Positions 34,584 through 42,879 of a stretch of DNA of 64,000 nucleotides are shown one piece after another. Where the stretch lies: the NCBI RefSeq assembly GCF_030512175.1, contig NZ_JAULBL010000002.1, forward strand, positions 990,149 through 1,054,148, written 5' to 3'. The notes below the pieces were generated by a model. It saw nothing but the letters and a program-made list of their open reading frames with translations. It was not told the DNA's origin and did not search any database. The position numbers were made by a program, and so were the translations under genes. Each line of letters opens with the position of its first letter. Position 1 is the stretch's first letter. The DNA comes from Paeniglutamicibacter sulfureus (GTDB lineage: Bacteria > Actinomycetota > Actinomycetes > Actinomycetales > Micrococcaceae).

Positions 34584-35429
34584 ATGGCATTCCGTAACCG
34601 TCGCGCAGCTAACCTTCCGGCAAAACTTTCCCGCTCTTGGCTGCTAGTCAACGCCTCGAAGCCCGAGGACTTCGGCCCGGCGCTCGCGTCCGAGGCCGAT
34701 TCGGTCATCTTCGACATGGAAGCCGCAGTTCCGGACGACAAGAAGGATGCCGCACGCGAAGCCGTGGTCGAGGCACTGTCCACCGGGATGACGGCCTGGG
34801 TGCGCGTCAACGGAATCGACACCGACTTCTGGGCCAAGGACCTGGCCGACCTGTCCAAGGCCCCTGGCCTGCGCGGGGTCATGCTCGCCATGACCGAAAA
34901 GCCCGAGCAGGTAACCTACACGGCCATGCGCCTGCAGGCAGGCACCCCGGTGCTAGCCCTGGTTGAATCCGCGCTCGGCATCGAGAACGCCACCGCGATC
35001 GCCTCGGCCCCCGGTACCTTCCGCCTGGCCTTCGGCGTGAACGATTTCCGCAAGGACACCGGCGTTTCCGGAGACCCGCTGGCCCTGGCCTACGCCCGCG
35101 GCAAGCTTGTGGTGGCATCGCGCGTGGGCAAGCTCCCCGGCGCCATCGACGGGCCTCCTGCACCGGGTGCGGATGCCGCCGAAGTCTTGGCCGACTCCGC
35201 GATCACCGCATCGATGGGCATGACCGGCAAGCTGGCGCTCTCGCGCACCCAGGTCGATGAGATCAACCGGGGTCTTTCGCCCAGCACCGACGAGCTGTCC
35301 TGGGCACACGACATGCTTGACGCCCACGCGGCCGGCGCCACGGTGGGCGATGGTTCTTACCTGCCGCGTCTGGCACGTGCACAGAAGATCGCCGACCTGG
35401 CCGACTCCTACGGATTGTGGAACGCCTAA
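34584..35429 (+). CDS. CitE-like CoA-ester lyase / HpcH aldolase
   Basis: A 281-residue (beta/alpha)8 protein of the HpcH/HpaI-CitE family. Seen: RSWLLVNASKPEDF, DSVIFDMEAAVPDDKKDAAR (Mg-binding and catalytic acidic strand), WVRVNGIDTDFW, LALVESALGIENA and RLAFGVNDFRKDTG. Likely citryl-, malyl- or methylmalyl-CoA lyase type activity; the exact substrate is unknown. It stands alone with its own terminator, with the permease gene divergent. Confidence 0.9.
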   Translation: MAFRNRRAANLPAKLSRSWLLVNASKPEDFGPALASEADSVIFDMEAAVPDDKKDAAREAVVEALSTGMTAWVRVNGIDTDFWAKDLADLSKAPGLRGVMLAMTEKPEQVTYTAMRLQAGTPVLALVESALGIENATAIASAPGTFRLAFGVNDFRKDTGVSGDPLALAYARGKLVVASRVGKLPGAIDGPPAPGADAAEVLADSAITASMGMTGKLALSRTQVDEINRGLSPSTDELSWAHDMLDAHAAGATVGDGSYLPRLARAQKIADLADSYGLWNA

Positions 35430-35457
35430 GACCTCCGGTTGCCCGCGGGTGACCATG

Positions 35458-35498
35458 GCCCGGCAGGTGCGTTTCACGACGCACTTGCCGGGCTTTTC
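35458..35498 (+). terminator. Terminator after CitE-like gene
   Basis: 15-base arms (one G-T pair) around TTCACG, followed by TTTTCC. A classic rho-independent shape. Confidence 0.85.
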
Positions 35499-35612
35499 CA
35501 TTTGTGCCATGCCTTGTGCCGACAGCCCTTGCCCCCTTGCAAGCAGGGCCGTCCGCACAGAGACTGTTGGCATGAGCGATGAAGGTTCCGGCCGGTCGGA
35601 GGGTTTGGCCTG

Positions 35613-36233
35613 ATGACCAATCTCTATGAGAAACACGTGTTGCCTCGCCTCGTCGCGTTCTCCTGTGGCACCAAGTCCCTGGACCCGATGCGAACGCGGG
35701 CGTGCTCCGGGCTTGCCGGTAGGGTGCTGGAACTGGGTTTCGGCTCGGGAAGCAACGTGGGGCACTACCCGAAGGAAACGACGGAGGTGGTGGCCATTGA
35801 GCCCTCCGACACCGCCTGGCGGCTATCGGCCGGCGCGCGGGCGGCATCGGCCATCCGGATCCTGCGGGGATCGGTTGACGGCCAGCAGCTAGGGGAGCCC
35901 GACGGGTACTTCGATGCCGCACTGAGCACCTTCACGCTGTGCACCATTCCGGATGCCGCCGCTGCCCTGGCTGAGGTTCACCGCGTGCTCAAGCCCGGCG
36001 GGGCGCTGCATTTCCTGGAACATGGGCTGGCCCCCGATGAAAAGGTCCAACGCTTCCAGCGCCGGGTCGAACCCCTTCAGAAGGCGCTGGCCGGAGGTTG
36101 CCATCTCACCCGTTCCGTCGCTGAGATGCTTCACGATGCAGGGTTTCAGACCACCGAGTTGGACACTTTCTACCTGGCCGGAGCGCCTCGCTTCGAGGGT
36201 GCGATCAGTCTGGGCGTGGCGACCCGTTCCTGA
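35613..36233 (+). CDS. Class I SAM-dependent methyltransferase
   Basis: A 206-residue methyltransferase with motif I VLELGFGSGSNVGHYP (about 38-53), an acidic end to strand 2 (VAIEPSD), motif near DAALSTFTLCTIPD and the loop VHRVLKPGGALHFLEHG. UbiE/phosphatidylethanolamine-methyltransferase-like; acceptor unknown. GGAGGG lies about nine bases upstream. It ends 17 bases before the convergent acyl-CoA ligase stop. Confidence 0.9.
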   Translation: MTNLYEKHVLPRLVAFSCGTKSLDPMRTRACSGLAGRVLELGFGSGSNVGHYPKETTEVVAIEPSDTAWRLSAGARAASAIRILRGSVDGQQLGEPDGYFDAALSTFTLCTIPDAAAALAEVHRVLKPGGALHFLEHGLAPDEKVQRFQRRVEPLQKALAGGCHLTRSVAEMLHDAGFQTTELDTFYLAGAPRFEGAISLGVATRS

Positions 36234-36250
36234 ACTCCCGCCCCGGCCGC

Positions 36251-37804
36251 CTACTCGCGCGAGTACCGGGTGACCAGCTCGCGCTTGAGCACCTTCCCGC
36301 TGGGGCCCAGCGGGAAATCCGCCACGATTTCGACAAGCCGCGGATACTTGTAGGCCGCCAGCCGTTCCCTGGCGTAGTCGCCAATGGCGTCGGCACCCAA
36401 AAGGCTCCCTGCCGCAAGGGTCACCGCGGCCACGATTTCCTGGCCGTGCTTTTCATCCGGCACCCCGAAGACCGCGGCATTGGTGATCTCCGGGTTGGCG
36501 ACCAGCACTTCCTCGACTTCGCGCGGGTACACGTTGTAGCCATTGCGCAGGATCATGTCCTTCTTCCGGTCCACGATGCTGATGTAGCCGTCCTTGTCCT
36601 TGGTGCCCAGATCCCCGGTGCGGAACCAGCCATCCACCATGGCTTCGGCCGTTGCCTCGGGGCGGTTCAGGTACCCGGAGAAGAGATTGTGCCCGCGGAT
36701 CACCAGCTCGCCCAACTCACCGGTTTCCAGCAACTCGATGGCATCGGAGACCTCTGGGCGGGCAACCTCGATCTCGACTCCCCAGACGGGCTGGCCCACG
36801 GTTCCTGGCCGCGGCTCGATGCCCACGTGGTTGAAGGAGGCCACCGGTGAGGTCTCGGTCAGTCCGTAACCCTCGTGGATTGTCGCGCCGAAGTGCTCGC
36901 TGAATCCCTCGAGGATGGCCAGCGGCAGGGCAGCGCCGCCGGAAACCGCGTAGCGCAGCGCCGGGGCAGGCTCCGGGCGCACCTTGGCCGCGGCCAGCAA
37001 CCCCACGTACATGGTGGGCACGCCGATGAAGATGTTCACGCCCTCGTCCAACACCATGTCCAAGGCCGCCTCTCCGGTGAACTTGGGCAGCAGCAGGATC
37101 TCGGCGCCGGCGCGCAACCCCGCGTTCAAGGCCACGGTCTGCCCAAAGGTGTGGAAGAGCGGCAGGCCGCCAAAGAGCTTGTCTCCCCGGCGCATGTCGA
37201 AGGTGTTCAGCAACAGCACGTTGACCTGCTCGACAAGGGCGAAGTGGGTGCCAAGCGCGCCCTTGGGCTTGCCGGTGGTGCCGGATGTGTACAGGATCGT
37301 GGCGATGTCCAGCGGCCCGCGCGGGACGTAGGCGCCAATGGGTGTTGCGGCCTTGGCAAGGTCCTCAAGACGGGGAAGATCCCCGGCCTCGGGAGACATC
37401 ACGGTGAAGACCCGCGCCCCGGCCGCCAGCGCACCCGGTGCCCCCTCGCCCAGCAGCGGCGCGGCGCAAATGAGCGTCTGCGCCCCGGCGTCGCCCAACA
37501 CGTATTCGATCTCATGGCGCTTGAAGAGTGCATGCACGGGGACCGCCACGGCTCCCAGTGCCAGCACCGCATAGTAGACGCGGGCGAAGTCGGTGACGTT
37601 GGGGATCATGATGGCGACCTTGTCCCCGTCCGTCACCCCGGCCTCGCGCAAGGCCCCGGCGTAGGCGCGCGCCTGGTCCCACAGATCCTTGTAGCTGGTG
37701 CTGGCCCCGCCCAGGGTGATGGCCGGCAGGTCGCCGTTGCGCTTGGCGCCCTCTGCCAGGATGGCTGCAACGGACAGGGTGGCGTTTGGAACTGGTGCGT
37801 TCAC
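36251..37804 (-). CDS. Long-chain acyl-CoA ligase (ANL family)
   Basis: ATP-dependent activation of a carboxylic acid to its CoA thioester. 517 residues with the phosphate loop TILYTSGTTGKPKGALGTH, the A5 motif GYGLTETSPVASF, the hinge VDRKKDMILRNGYNVYPREVEEVL and the C-terminal lysine in PLGPSGKVLKREL. The GTG at 37804 is chosen because GGGAGA lies seven bases before it; the frame stays open to 37876. Could be a fatty, aromatic or aryl-acid ligase; the pocket cannot be read by eye. Confidence 0.92.
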   Translation of the reverse strand: MNAPVPNATLSVAAILAEGAKRNGDLPAITLGGASTSYKDLWDQARAYAGALREAGVTDGDKVAIMIPNVTDFARVYYAVLALGAVAVPVHALFKRHEIEYVLGDAGAQTLICAAPLLGEGAPGALAAGARVFTVMSPEAGDLPRLEDLAKAATPIGAYVPRGPLDIATILYTSGTTGKPKGALGTHFALVEQVNVLLLNTFDMRRGDKLFGGLPLFHTFGQTVALNAGLRAGAEILLLPKFTGEAALDMVLDEGVNIFIGVPTMYVGLLAAAKVRPEPAPALRYAVSGGAALPLAILEGFSEHFGATIHEGYGLTETSPVASFNHVGIEPRPGTVGQPVWGVEIEVARPEVSDAIELLETGELGELVIRGHNLFSGYLNRPEATAEAMVDGWFRTGDLGTKDKDGYISIVDRKKDMILRNGYNVYPREVEEVLVANPEITNAAVFGVPDEKHGQEIVAAVTLAAGSLLGADAIGDYARERLAAYKYPRLVEIVADFPLGPSGKVLKRELVTRYSRE

Positions 37805-37919
37805 GGCGGATTCTCCCAAGACGAAGGTGCGGGCGGGCTCTCGCCCATCGTGCTCGCCGTGCCACCCGCCTGTCAACGAACAGCGCCGCGCGTGGCCCGC
37901 CGTTCACCGAGGAACCGGG

Positions 37920-38573
37920 TCAGTTGCCCGCGGCCACGACCTGGGCGACGGGGACGTCCCCGTCGCTGAACTTGATGGTCCGGCCGATGCTTGCCGGCTC
38001 ATCCAGCGCTGCCACGATGGCCAGTGCCGTGTTGGCCCGGGAGGTCGAGGTATCCGACGCGGGGTCGGGCATCGGGTTCAGCAGACCGGTGGGTTCGGCA
38101 AGGGTCAGGGCCCCGGGGCCCAGGATGGTGTAGTCCAGGGTGCTGGCACGCAGGTGTTCGTCGGCGGCGATCTTGGCGGCCATGTAAGGGTAGAACGGGT
38201 CATCCAGTGCCACCAGGTGCTCGGTGTCGGCGGTGAGGAATGAGACCATGACATAGCGCTTGGCCCCGGTGATCTCCGCGGCGTTCATGGAACGGATGGC
38301 GGCGTCGCGGTCGACGGCATAGGTGCGGTCCGGGTTTCCGCCGCCGGCCCCGGCTGACCAGACAATCGCTTCGGCACCCTGGAAAGCCTCGGCCATTTCT
38401 GCGGTCGTCGCGTTCTCCACATCCAGCACCAGTGGCGTGGCGCCCGTGGCGGAGACATCCGCGGCGTGGTCGGGGTTGCGGATGACAGAGATGACGGTGT
38501 CGCCTCGCTTGGCCAACTGGGCAGCTGCCAACAGCGCGACCTTGCCATGGCCGCCAATGATCGTGACCTTCAT
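37920..38573 (-). CDS. NAD(P)H-binding protein (atypical SDR)
   Basis: A 217-residue protein with the glycine motif IIGGHGKVALLAAAQL at residues 5-20 (an unusual GGHGKV variant), VLDVENAT, and AEAIVWSAGAG before a dinucleotide-binding end. SDR_a5-like family, often called NAD-dependent epimerase/dehydratase family. Probably a single-gene transcript; function unknown. Confidence 0.85.
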   Translation of the reverse strand: MKVTIIGGHGKVALLAAAQLAKRGDTVISVIRNPDHAADVSATGATPLVLDVENATTAEMAEAFQGAEAIVWSAGAGGGNPDRTYAVDRDAAIRSMNAAEITGAKRYVMVSFLTADTEHLVALDDPFYPYMAAKIAADEHLRASTLDYTILGPGALTLAEPTGLLNPMPDPASDTSTSRANTALAIVAALDEPASIGRTIKFSDGDVPVAQVVAAGN

Positions 38574-38724
38574 GATGCTCCTTGAGTCGTGTTCAACGTG
38601 TGCCTGGATGTGCGGCGTCCGCGTCGAGCGGTCTCTCTTCCAACGAGGTGCCCGGTGTGCTGCATTCCGTCCCTAGTCTTTCAGTTTTCGAGCGGGTGCG
38701 GGGCGAACCACCGGGCCGGGACCC

Positions 38725-39189
38725 TTAGGCGGCCACGAGGATTCCGTCCTCGTCCGAGTACAGCATGGCGCCGGGGACGAAGGTGACCCCGCCAAAGGAC
38801 ACGACCAGGTCCACCGCGCCGACCGAATCCTTGGCGCTCTTGCGCGGATTCGAGCCCAAGGCCTTGATGCCCAGCGGGGTGTCGGCCAGGGCCACGCGGT
38901 CACGGATCGCGCCGTTGATCACGACGCCGGCCCAGCCGTTCTCCACGGCAGCGGCGGCGATCATGTCGCCCATCAATGCGGATTCCAGCGACCCGGCCCC
39001 GTCGACCACCAGCACCGCGCCTTCGCCCGGGGAGTTGAGCAGGGACTTGACCAGGCCGTTGTCCCGGTAGCAGCGCACCGTGCGCACCGGACCGCTGAAG
39101 CGGGGGTGGGCACCGAAATTCTCAAATTGCAGGGAAACCGATTGCAGGTTTTCATCGTTGTCAAAGAGATCGCAGGTGGTAAACGTCAT
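38725..39189 (-). CDS. RraA-family protein
   Basis: A 154-residue RraA-like protein: TCDLFDNDE at the start, GHP-equivalent FSGPVRTVRC, then VLVVDGAGSLESALMGDMIAAAAVENGWAGVVINGAIRDRVAL, the family core. In gamma-proteobacteria RraA inhibits RNase E; many actinobacterial members instead act as HMG/CHA-type aldolases, and the GxxxGDMxA and GAIRD motifs suit either. The start is the ATG at 39189 rather than an upstream ATG. Confidence 0.9.
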   Translation of the reverse strand: MTFTTCDLFDNDENLQSVSLQFENFGAHPRFSGPVRTVRCYRDNGLVKSLLNSPGEGAVLVVDGAGSLESALMGDMIAAAAVENGWAGVVINGAIRDRVALADTPLGIKALGSNPRKSAKDSVGAVDLVVSFGGVTFVPGAMLYSDEDGILVAA

Positions 39190-39322
39190 GTTCCCCAGCC
39201 TACGATTCACGGTGCCGGAATCCGGCCGGTGTTACGCCGGATGCGGGGTGTCCGTTCGCGACGCCCGGTGGGGCCCAAGTTGTTGGCTGGGCCTCTGGGT
39301 GGTTTCGGCGTAGCATGCGGCC

Positions 39323-39691
39323 ATGGACAACGTGGTGATCAAGCGAGTCTACGAGGCAGCCGAAAGCGACGACGGCTACCGGGTCCTGGTGGATCGGATC
39401 TGGCCCCGGGGCATCAAGAAGGATGATGCGGAACTGGACCTCTGGCTCAAGGAAGCGGGGCCGTCCGATGAACTTCGAAAGCAATTTGGCCACGTCGCCA
39501 AGAAATTTCCGGCCTTTGCCAAGGCCTATCGCAAGGAACTGGACGGTTCGGAGGCCTTGGAGAAATTGTTGTCGCTAGCCAGGGACAAGGAGCGACTGTG
39601 TCTCTTGTATGGGGCCATGGACGAGGAACACAACCAGGCCGTGGTGCTGCGTTCGGTCATCGGGGAGCAGCTGGGCACGGGCGGGGCGTAA
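39323..39691 (+). CDS. DUF488-family protein
   Basis: A 122-residue DUF488 protein with the hallmark RVLVDRIWPRGIKKDDAELDLWLKEAGPSDELRKQFGH and CLLYGAMDEEHNQAVVL. Function is unknown; some members are linked to stress. It is divergent from the RraA-like gene and convergent with the FAH gene. Confidence 0.9.
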   Translation: MDNVVIKRVYEAAESDDGYRVLVDRIWPRGIKKDDAELDLWLKEAGPSDELRKQFGHVAKKFPAFAKAYRKELDGSEALEKLLSLARDKERLCLLYGAMDEEHNQAVVLRSVIGEQLGTGGA

Positions 39692-39702
39692 TCGGTATCG
39701 CG

Positions 39703-39748
39703 GATCCGGGGCCCAACGACGGAGCCATCCGCCACTGCGCCCCGGATC
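39703..39748. terminator. Hairpin between DUF488 and FAH genes
   Basis: 10-base arms GATCCGGGGC / GCCCCGGATC with a 26-base loop, between convergent stops. Confidence 0.55.
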
Positions 39749-39757
39749 GGCAGGTGC

Positions 39758-40603
39758 CTAGATAAAGGTGTTGCTGCTGGTGCCCAGGGATTCGATGGAG
39801 GTTTCCAGCACGTCGCCTGCCTTCAGCCACGGGTGGCGTCCGTCCTCGTTGCGCCTGCCCAGGGCCACGCCGGCGGGGGTTCCGGTGAGGATCACGTCGC
39901 CGGGGCGCAGCTCATTGAACACCGACAGGTAGGCCACCAGCGCCGCGGGGGAGAAGACCAGGTCGGCGGTGGAATCTTCCTGCACGATCTCCCCGTTCAC
40001 GCGCGTGGTGATTTTCGCACCCGTGGCGAAGTCCTCGGGGCTGACCAGCCATGGGCCCAATGGCGAAGCCGCGTCCCAGCACTTTCCCTGGGTCCATTCG
40101 GTGGTGCGGCCTTGGTAGCCGCGCATGGACACGTCGTTGGAGACCGCGTAACCGGCAATGTGCTTGGGGGCATCGGCTTCGGAGATGCGGCGCCCGGGTT
40201 CGCCGATAATGACGGCGAGCTCGCCCTCCCAGTCGATGCGGTGGTCCTCGGCCGGGATCTCGATCTCGTCGTTGGCCCCGGTCAGCGAGGAGGCGAACTT
40301 GGTGAAGACCGTGGGGAACTCGGGTTCCTCCTTGCCGACTTCGGCAATGTGGTTGCGGTAGTTCAGCCCGATGCAATACACCTTGGCCGGGTTGGTGATC
40401 AGCGGGGCGTAGTCGGCGTCGGCCAGCTCGGCGACGGCGCCGGTGGCGGCTACACCCAATGCCGCGGTGCGGGCCTCGGGGTCGGCGGCCAGGAAGGCCC
40501 CCACATCGGCGAAGCCCTCGAGCTCGCTGAAGTTCTTCTCGGTGATCAAGGCGGCAAAGGTGCTTTCGGGCGCATCGGCCCGGCGCAATGTGGCAAGTTT
40601 CAT
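39758..40603 (-). CDS. Fumarylacetoacetate hydrolase-family protein
   Basis: A 281-residue FAH-superfamily hydrolase/decarboxylase/hydratase. Seen: VYCIGLNYRNHIAEVGKEEPEFPTVFTK, metal ligands in DWEGELAVIIG, the block GYAVSNDVSMRGYQGRTTEWTQGKCWDAASPLGPWL and the final DVILTGTPAGVALGR. Relatives cleave acylpyruvates or handle 2-keto-3-deoxy sugar acids. It is the last gene of the minus-strand cluster from 44288, after a 72-base gap, and could act on the same pool as the KDPG-aldolase-like enzyme. Confidence 0.9.
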   Translation of the reverse strand: MKLATLRRADAPESTFAALITEKNFSELEGFADVGAFLAADPEARTAALGVAATGAVAELADADYAPLITNPAKVYCIGLNYRNHIAEVGKEEPEFPTVFTKFASSLTGANDEIEIPAEDHRIDWEGELAVIIGEPGRRISEADAPKHIAGYAVSNDVSMRGYQGRTTEWTQGKCWDAASPLGPWLVSPEDFATGAKITTRVNGEIVQEDSTADLVFSPAALVAYLSVFNELRPGDVILTGTPAGVALGRRNEDGRHPWLKAGDVLETSIESLGTSSNTFI

Positions 40604-40675
40604 GCCCTTATCCCATCACATGGGCACCGATGCGCCGGAACCGGTGACGCATTTTTTCTTTTCCCGCGGGTGCCG

Positions 40676-41311
40676 CTAGCGCAGGGCGGCAGTGAATTCG
40701 GCGGCAAGCATGGCAATGGCCTCGTGTTCGCCAGCGGCCACCAGGGCTCCGGGAACCACCGAGGAATCGACACACACAGCCAGCGCCCCTGCCTCCAGGA
40801 ACTCCTTGGCATTGGCCAGGGTGACCCCGCCGGTGGGCAGCAGGCGCACGCCCGGGTAGGGACCCTGCAACTCGGTGAGGTAGCGCGAACCCATGATTGC
40901 GGCGGGGAAGATCTTGACCATGGCACTGCCAAGGTCAAGGGCCATGGCCACTTCGGTCGGGCTCATGGCCCCCAGGCAAAATGGCACCCCGGCCTGTGCG
41001 GCGACCTCGGCCACCTCCGGGCGGATGCCGGGGGCGACGATGAACTGGGCCCCTGCATCGATGGCGGCGCGAGCCTGGTCGGCGTGCAGCACGGTTCCGG
41101 CTCCGACCACGGCTCCGTGGGTCTGCACGGTGTCGGCGGCGCGGGCCAGGTGGGTGAGCATTCCGGGGGTCGTGAAAGTCAGTTCCACCGCGTAGATGCC
41201 TCCGGAGACCAGTGCGCCGCACAATTCTGCGGCGTCGGTGATCGCCTCGGTGCGGACCACCGCCAGGGCCTTGTCGCGTTGGAGCATCTGGATCATTTCC
41301 GGCGTGTTCAT
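40676..41311 (-). CDS. KDPG/KHG aldolase-family protein
   Basis: A 211-residue class I aldolase that splits 2-keto-3-deoxy-6-phosphogluconate or 4-hydroxy-2-oxoglutarate to pyruvate plus an aldehyde. The Schiff-base lysine is K133 (MVKIFPAA), and E43 (VELTFTTPG) and GAGTV are present, all at E. coli Eda-like spacing. It overlaps the deacylase gene by four bases (ATGA), so it is translated together with it; a KDPG role in a D-amino-acid-like operon is unexpected, and a hydroxy-oxo-acid aldol cleavage is more in keeping. Confidence 0.92.
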   Translation of the reverse strand: MNTPEMIQMLQRDKALAVVRTEAITDAAELCGALVSGGIYAVELTFTTPGMLTHLARAADTVQTHGAVVGAGTVLHADQARAAIDAGAQFIVAPGIRPEVAEVAAQAGVPFCLGAMSPTEVAMALDLGSAMVKIFPAAIMGSRYLTELQGPYPGVRLLPTGGVTLANAKEFLEAGALAVCVDSSVVPGALVAAGEHEAIAMLAAEFTAALR

Positions 41312-42879
41312 GTGGATTGCGTTCTTCCTTTCGCGCTGCGTCGCAGCGCCCGGCCGGCGAGGGCCGAAGTGGGTAGGTGCTCGGAAACGGCGGCCACGCC
41401 GTTGACGAACACGTGCTGTATTCCTGCCGCCGGTTGCCGTGGATCGGCAAAGGTGGCCCTGTCAATAATGACATCCGGAGCGAAGACCAGCACATCGGCG
41501 GCGTTCCCCTCGGCCAGCACACCGCGACCGACGAGTCCCAGGCGGGCCGCTGGACGGCCGGTGAGCTGGTGGATCATCCCCGGCATGTCCATCGGTCCCG
41601 CTTCCCCGGCATACTGCGCCATGAAGCGCGGAAAGGCGCCCCAGGTACCTGGGTGGGCCGCGGCCACAGGCACTCCGGGACCGGACCCGCTGTGGCTGCG
41701 GTGCCCCATGATGGCCCGCAGGTTTTCCTCGTTCCCGGTGCGGTGCAGGATGCCGGTGGCCAGCTCATCGGCGCCCAGGATGCGCAGGAAAGTGGTGACC
41801 ACGTCGGTTGACTGGATCGCGGCAATCCGGGTGATGTCCTGGCCCACCAACATGGACAGCCGTGCGGAACCCACCGAGGCGATGCGCACCGCTTTCCAGT
41901 CGATGTTCGGATCGGCCTGGACCTCGGCCCGGATCCGCGCCACGGCATCGGCATCGTCGAAGCGGGCCAGGATGTCGGCGGTGTGCCCTTCGCGTGCCCA
42001 GGAAGGCAACAGCGAGGACAGGAGCCCGGGGACCTCGAGGTAGGGGTGGGAATCGCAGCCCAGATCGACGCCGGCATCCAGTGCCGCGTCAAGCATGTCC
42101 AGAAGTTCCGCAACCGTACCCGGGGATACCCCGGCATCCATGCGCAGATGGGCCAGTTGTAGGGACACCCCGGTCCTGGCGGCCACGGCGATGCTGCCGC
42201 CCACGGCTTCCAGCACAGTGCCGTGGTGCGGGTCGTGTTCCGGGGACCAATAACCGCCGCAGGCGGCAATGGCCGTGCCCAGGGCCTCAAGCTCCGCTGC
42301 GGTTGCGCGAGGCTCCGGGTCATGTTCCTGGCCGGAGGACATGCCCACCGCGCCCTGCTCCAAGGCATCGGCAATGGCCTTGGCCTGGGCGGCAATCATT
42401 TCGGCCACGGACGCGCTCTCTACGCCCCGCATGGCAACGGCCCGCACGCTCCCCAGCGGCACCAGACAGGCCACATTGGCGCCTGTTCCCTCGTCGATCC
42501 GGTCAAGGTATTGGCCCACGGACGGCCAGTCAAGTGGTGCACGCGATTCTACGTGCGGGGCGAGGGAGAGCTTCTCCTGCCCCAGGACCTGGGTGGTCAC
42601 GCCCTGCGTGAGGGCTGCATGGTGGGCAGGACCGGTCGGCAGGGTCGGCTCGGAGCGCCCGTGCATGTCGATGAATCCCGGACAGGTGACCAGGCCAGAC
42701 CCGTCGATGACCAGCGTGTCGCCGTCCTCGATGAAAGCCCCGGCCGGGAGAATACGCGAAATGAGGCCGTCCTCGAGCACGACGTCGCCGGCGTATTCGG
42801 CGCTCCCGGAGCCGTCGATGATACGGGTGCGGGTGATGGCTGTGCGCACCGGGAGCGGGCGCACAGCATCGATCCGCAT
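41308..42879 (-). CDS. D-aminoacylase-like amidohydrolase with altered metal site
   Basis: A 523-residue amidohydrolase resembling N-acyl-D-amino-acid deacylases: N-terminal beta-sandwich piece, VTCPGFIDMHGRSE, VTTQVLGQEKLSLAPH, VSLQLAHLRMDAG and CDSHPY. In family members as I recall them, HxH gives two metal ligands, but here the second is R75 (HGR). The usual Asp strand MVGSDG appears as IMGHRSHSG (391-398) with no Asp. So the fold is clear but hydrolytic activity is doubtful. Its start shares a base with the stop of the upstream gene (TAATG), indicating coupling. Confidence 0.82.
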   Translation of the reverse strand: MRIDAVRPLPVRTAITRTRIIDGSGSAEYAGDVVLEDGLISRILPAGAFIEDGDTLVIDGSGLVTCPGFIDMHGRSEPTLPTGPAHHAALTQGVTTQVLGQEKLSLAPHVESRAPLDWPSVGQYLDRIDEGTGANVACLVPLGSVRAVAMRGVESASVAEMIAAQAKAIADALEQGAVGMSSGQEHDPEPRATAAELEALGTAIAACGGYWSPEHDPHHGTVLEAVGGSIAVAARTGVSLQLAHLRMDAGVSPGTVAELLDMLDAALDAGVDLGCDSHPYLEVPGLLSSLLPSWAREGHTADILARFDDADAVARIRAEVQADPNIDWKAVRIASVGSARLSMLVGQDITRIAAIQSTDVVTTFLRILGADELATGILHRTGNEENLRAIMGHRSHSGSGPGVPVAAAHPGTWGAFPRFMAQYAGEAGPMDMPGMIHQLTGRPAARLGLVGRGVLAEGNAADVLVFAPDVIIDRATFADPRQPAAGIQHVFVNGVAAVSEHLPTSALAGRALRRSAKGRTQST

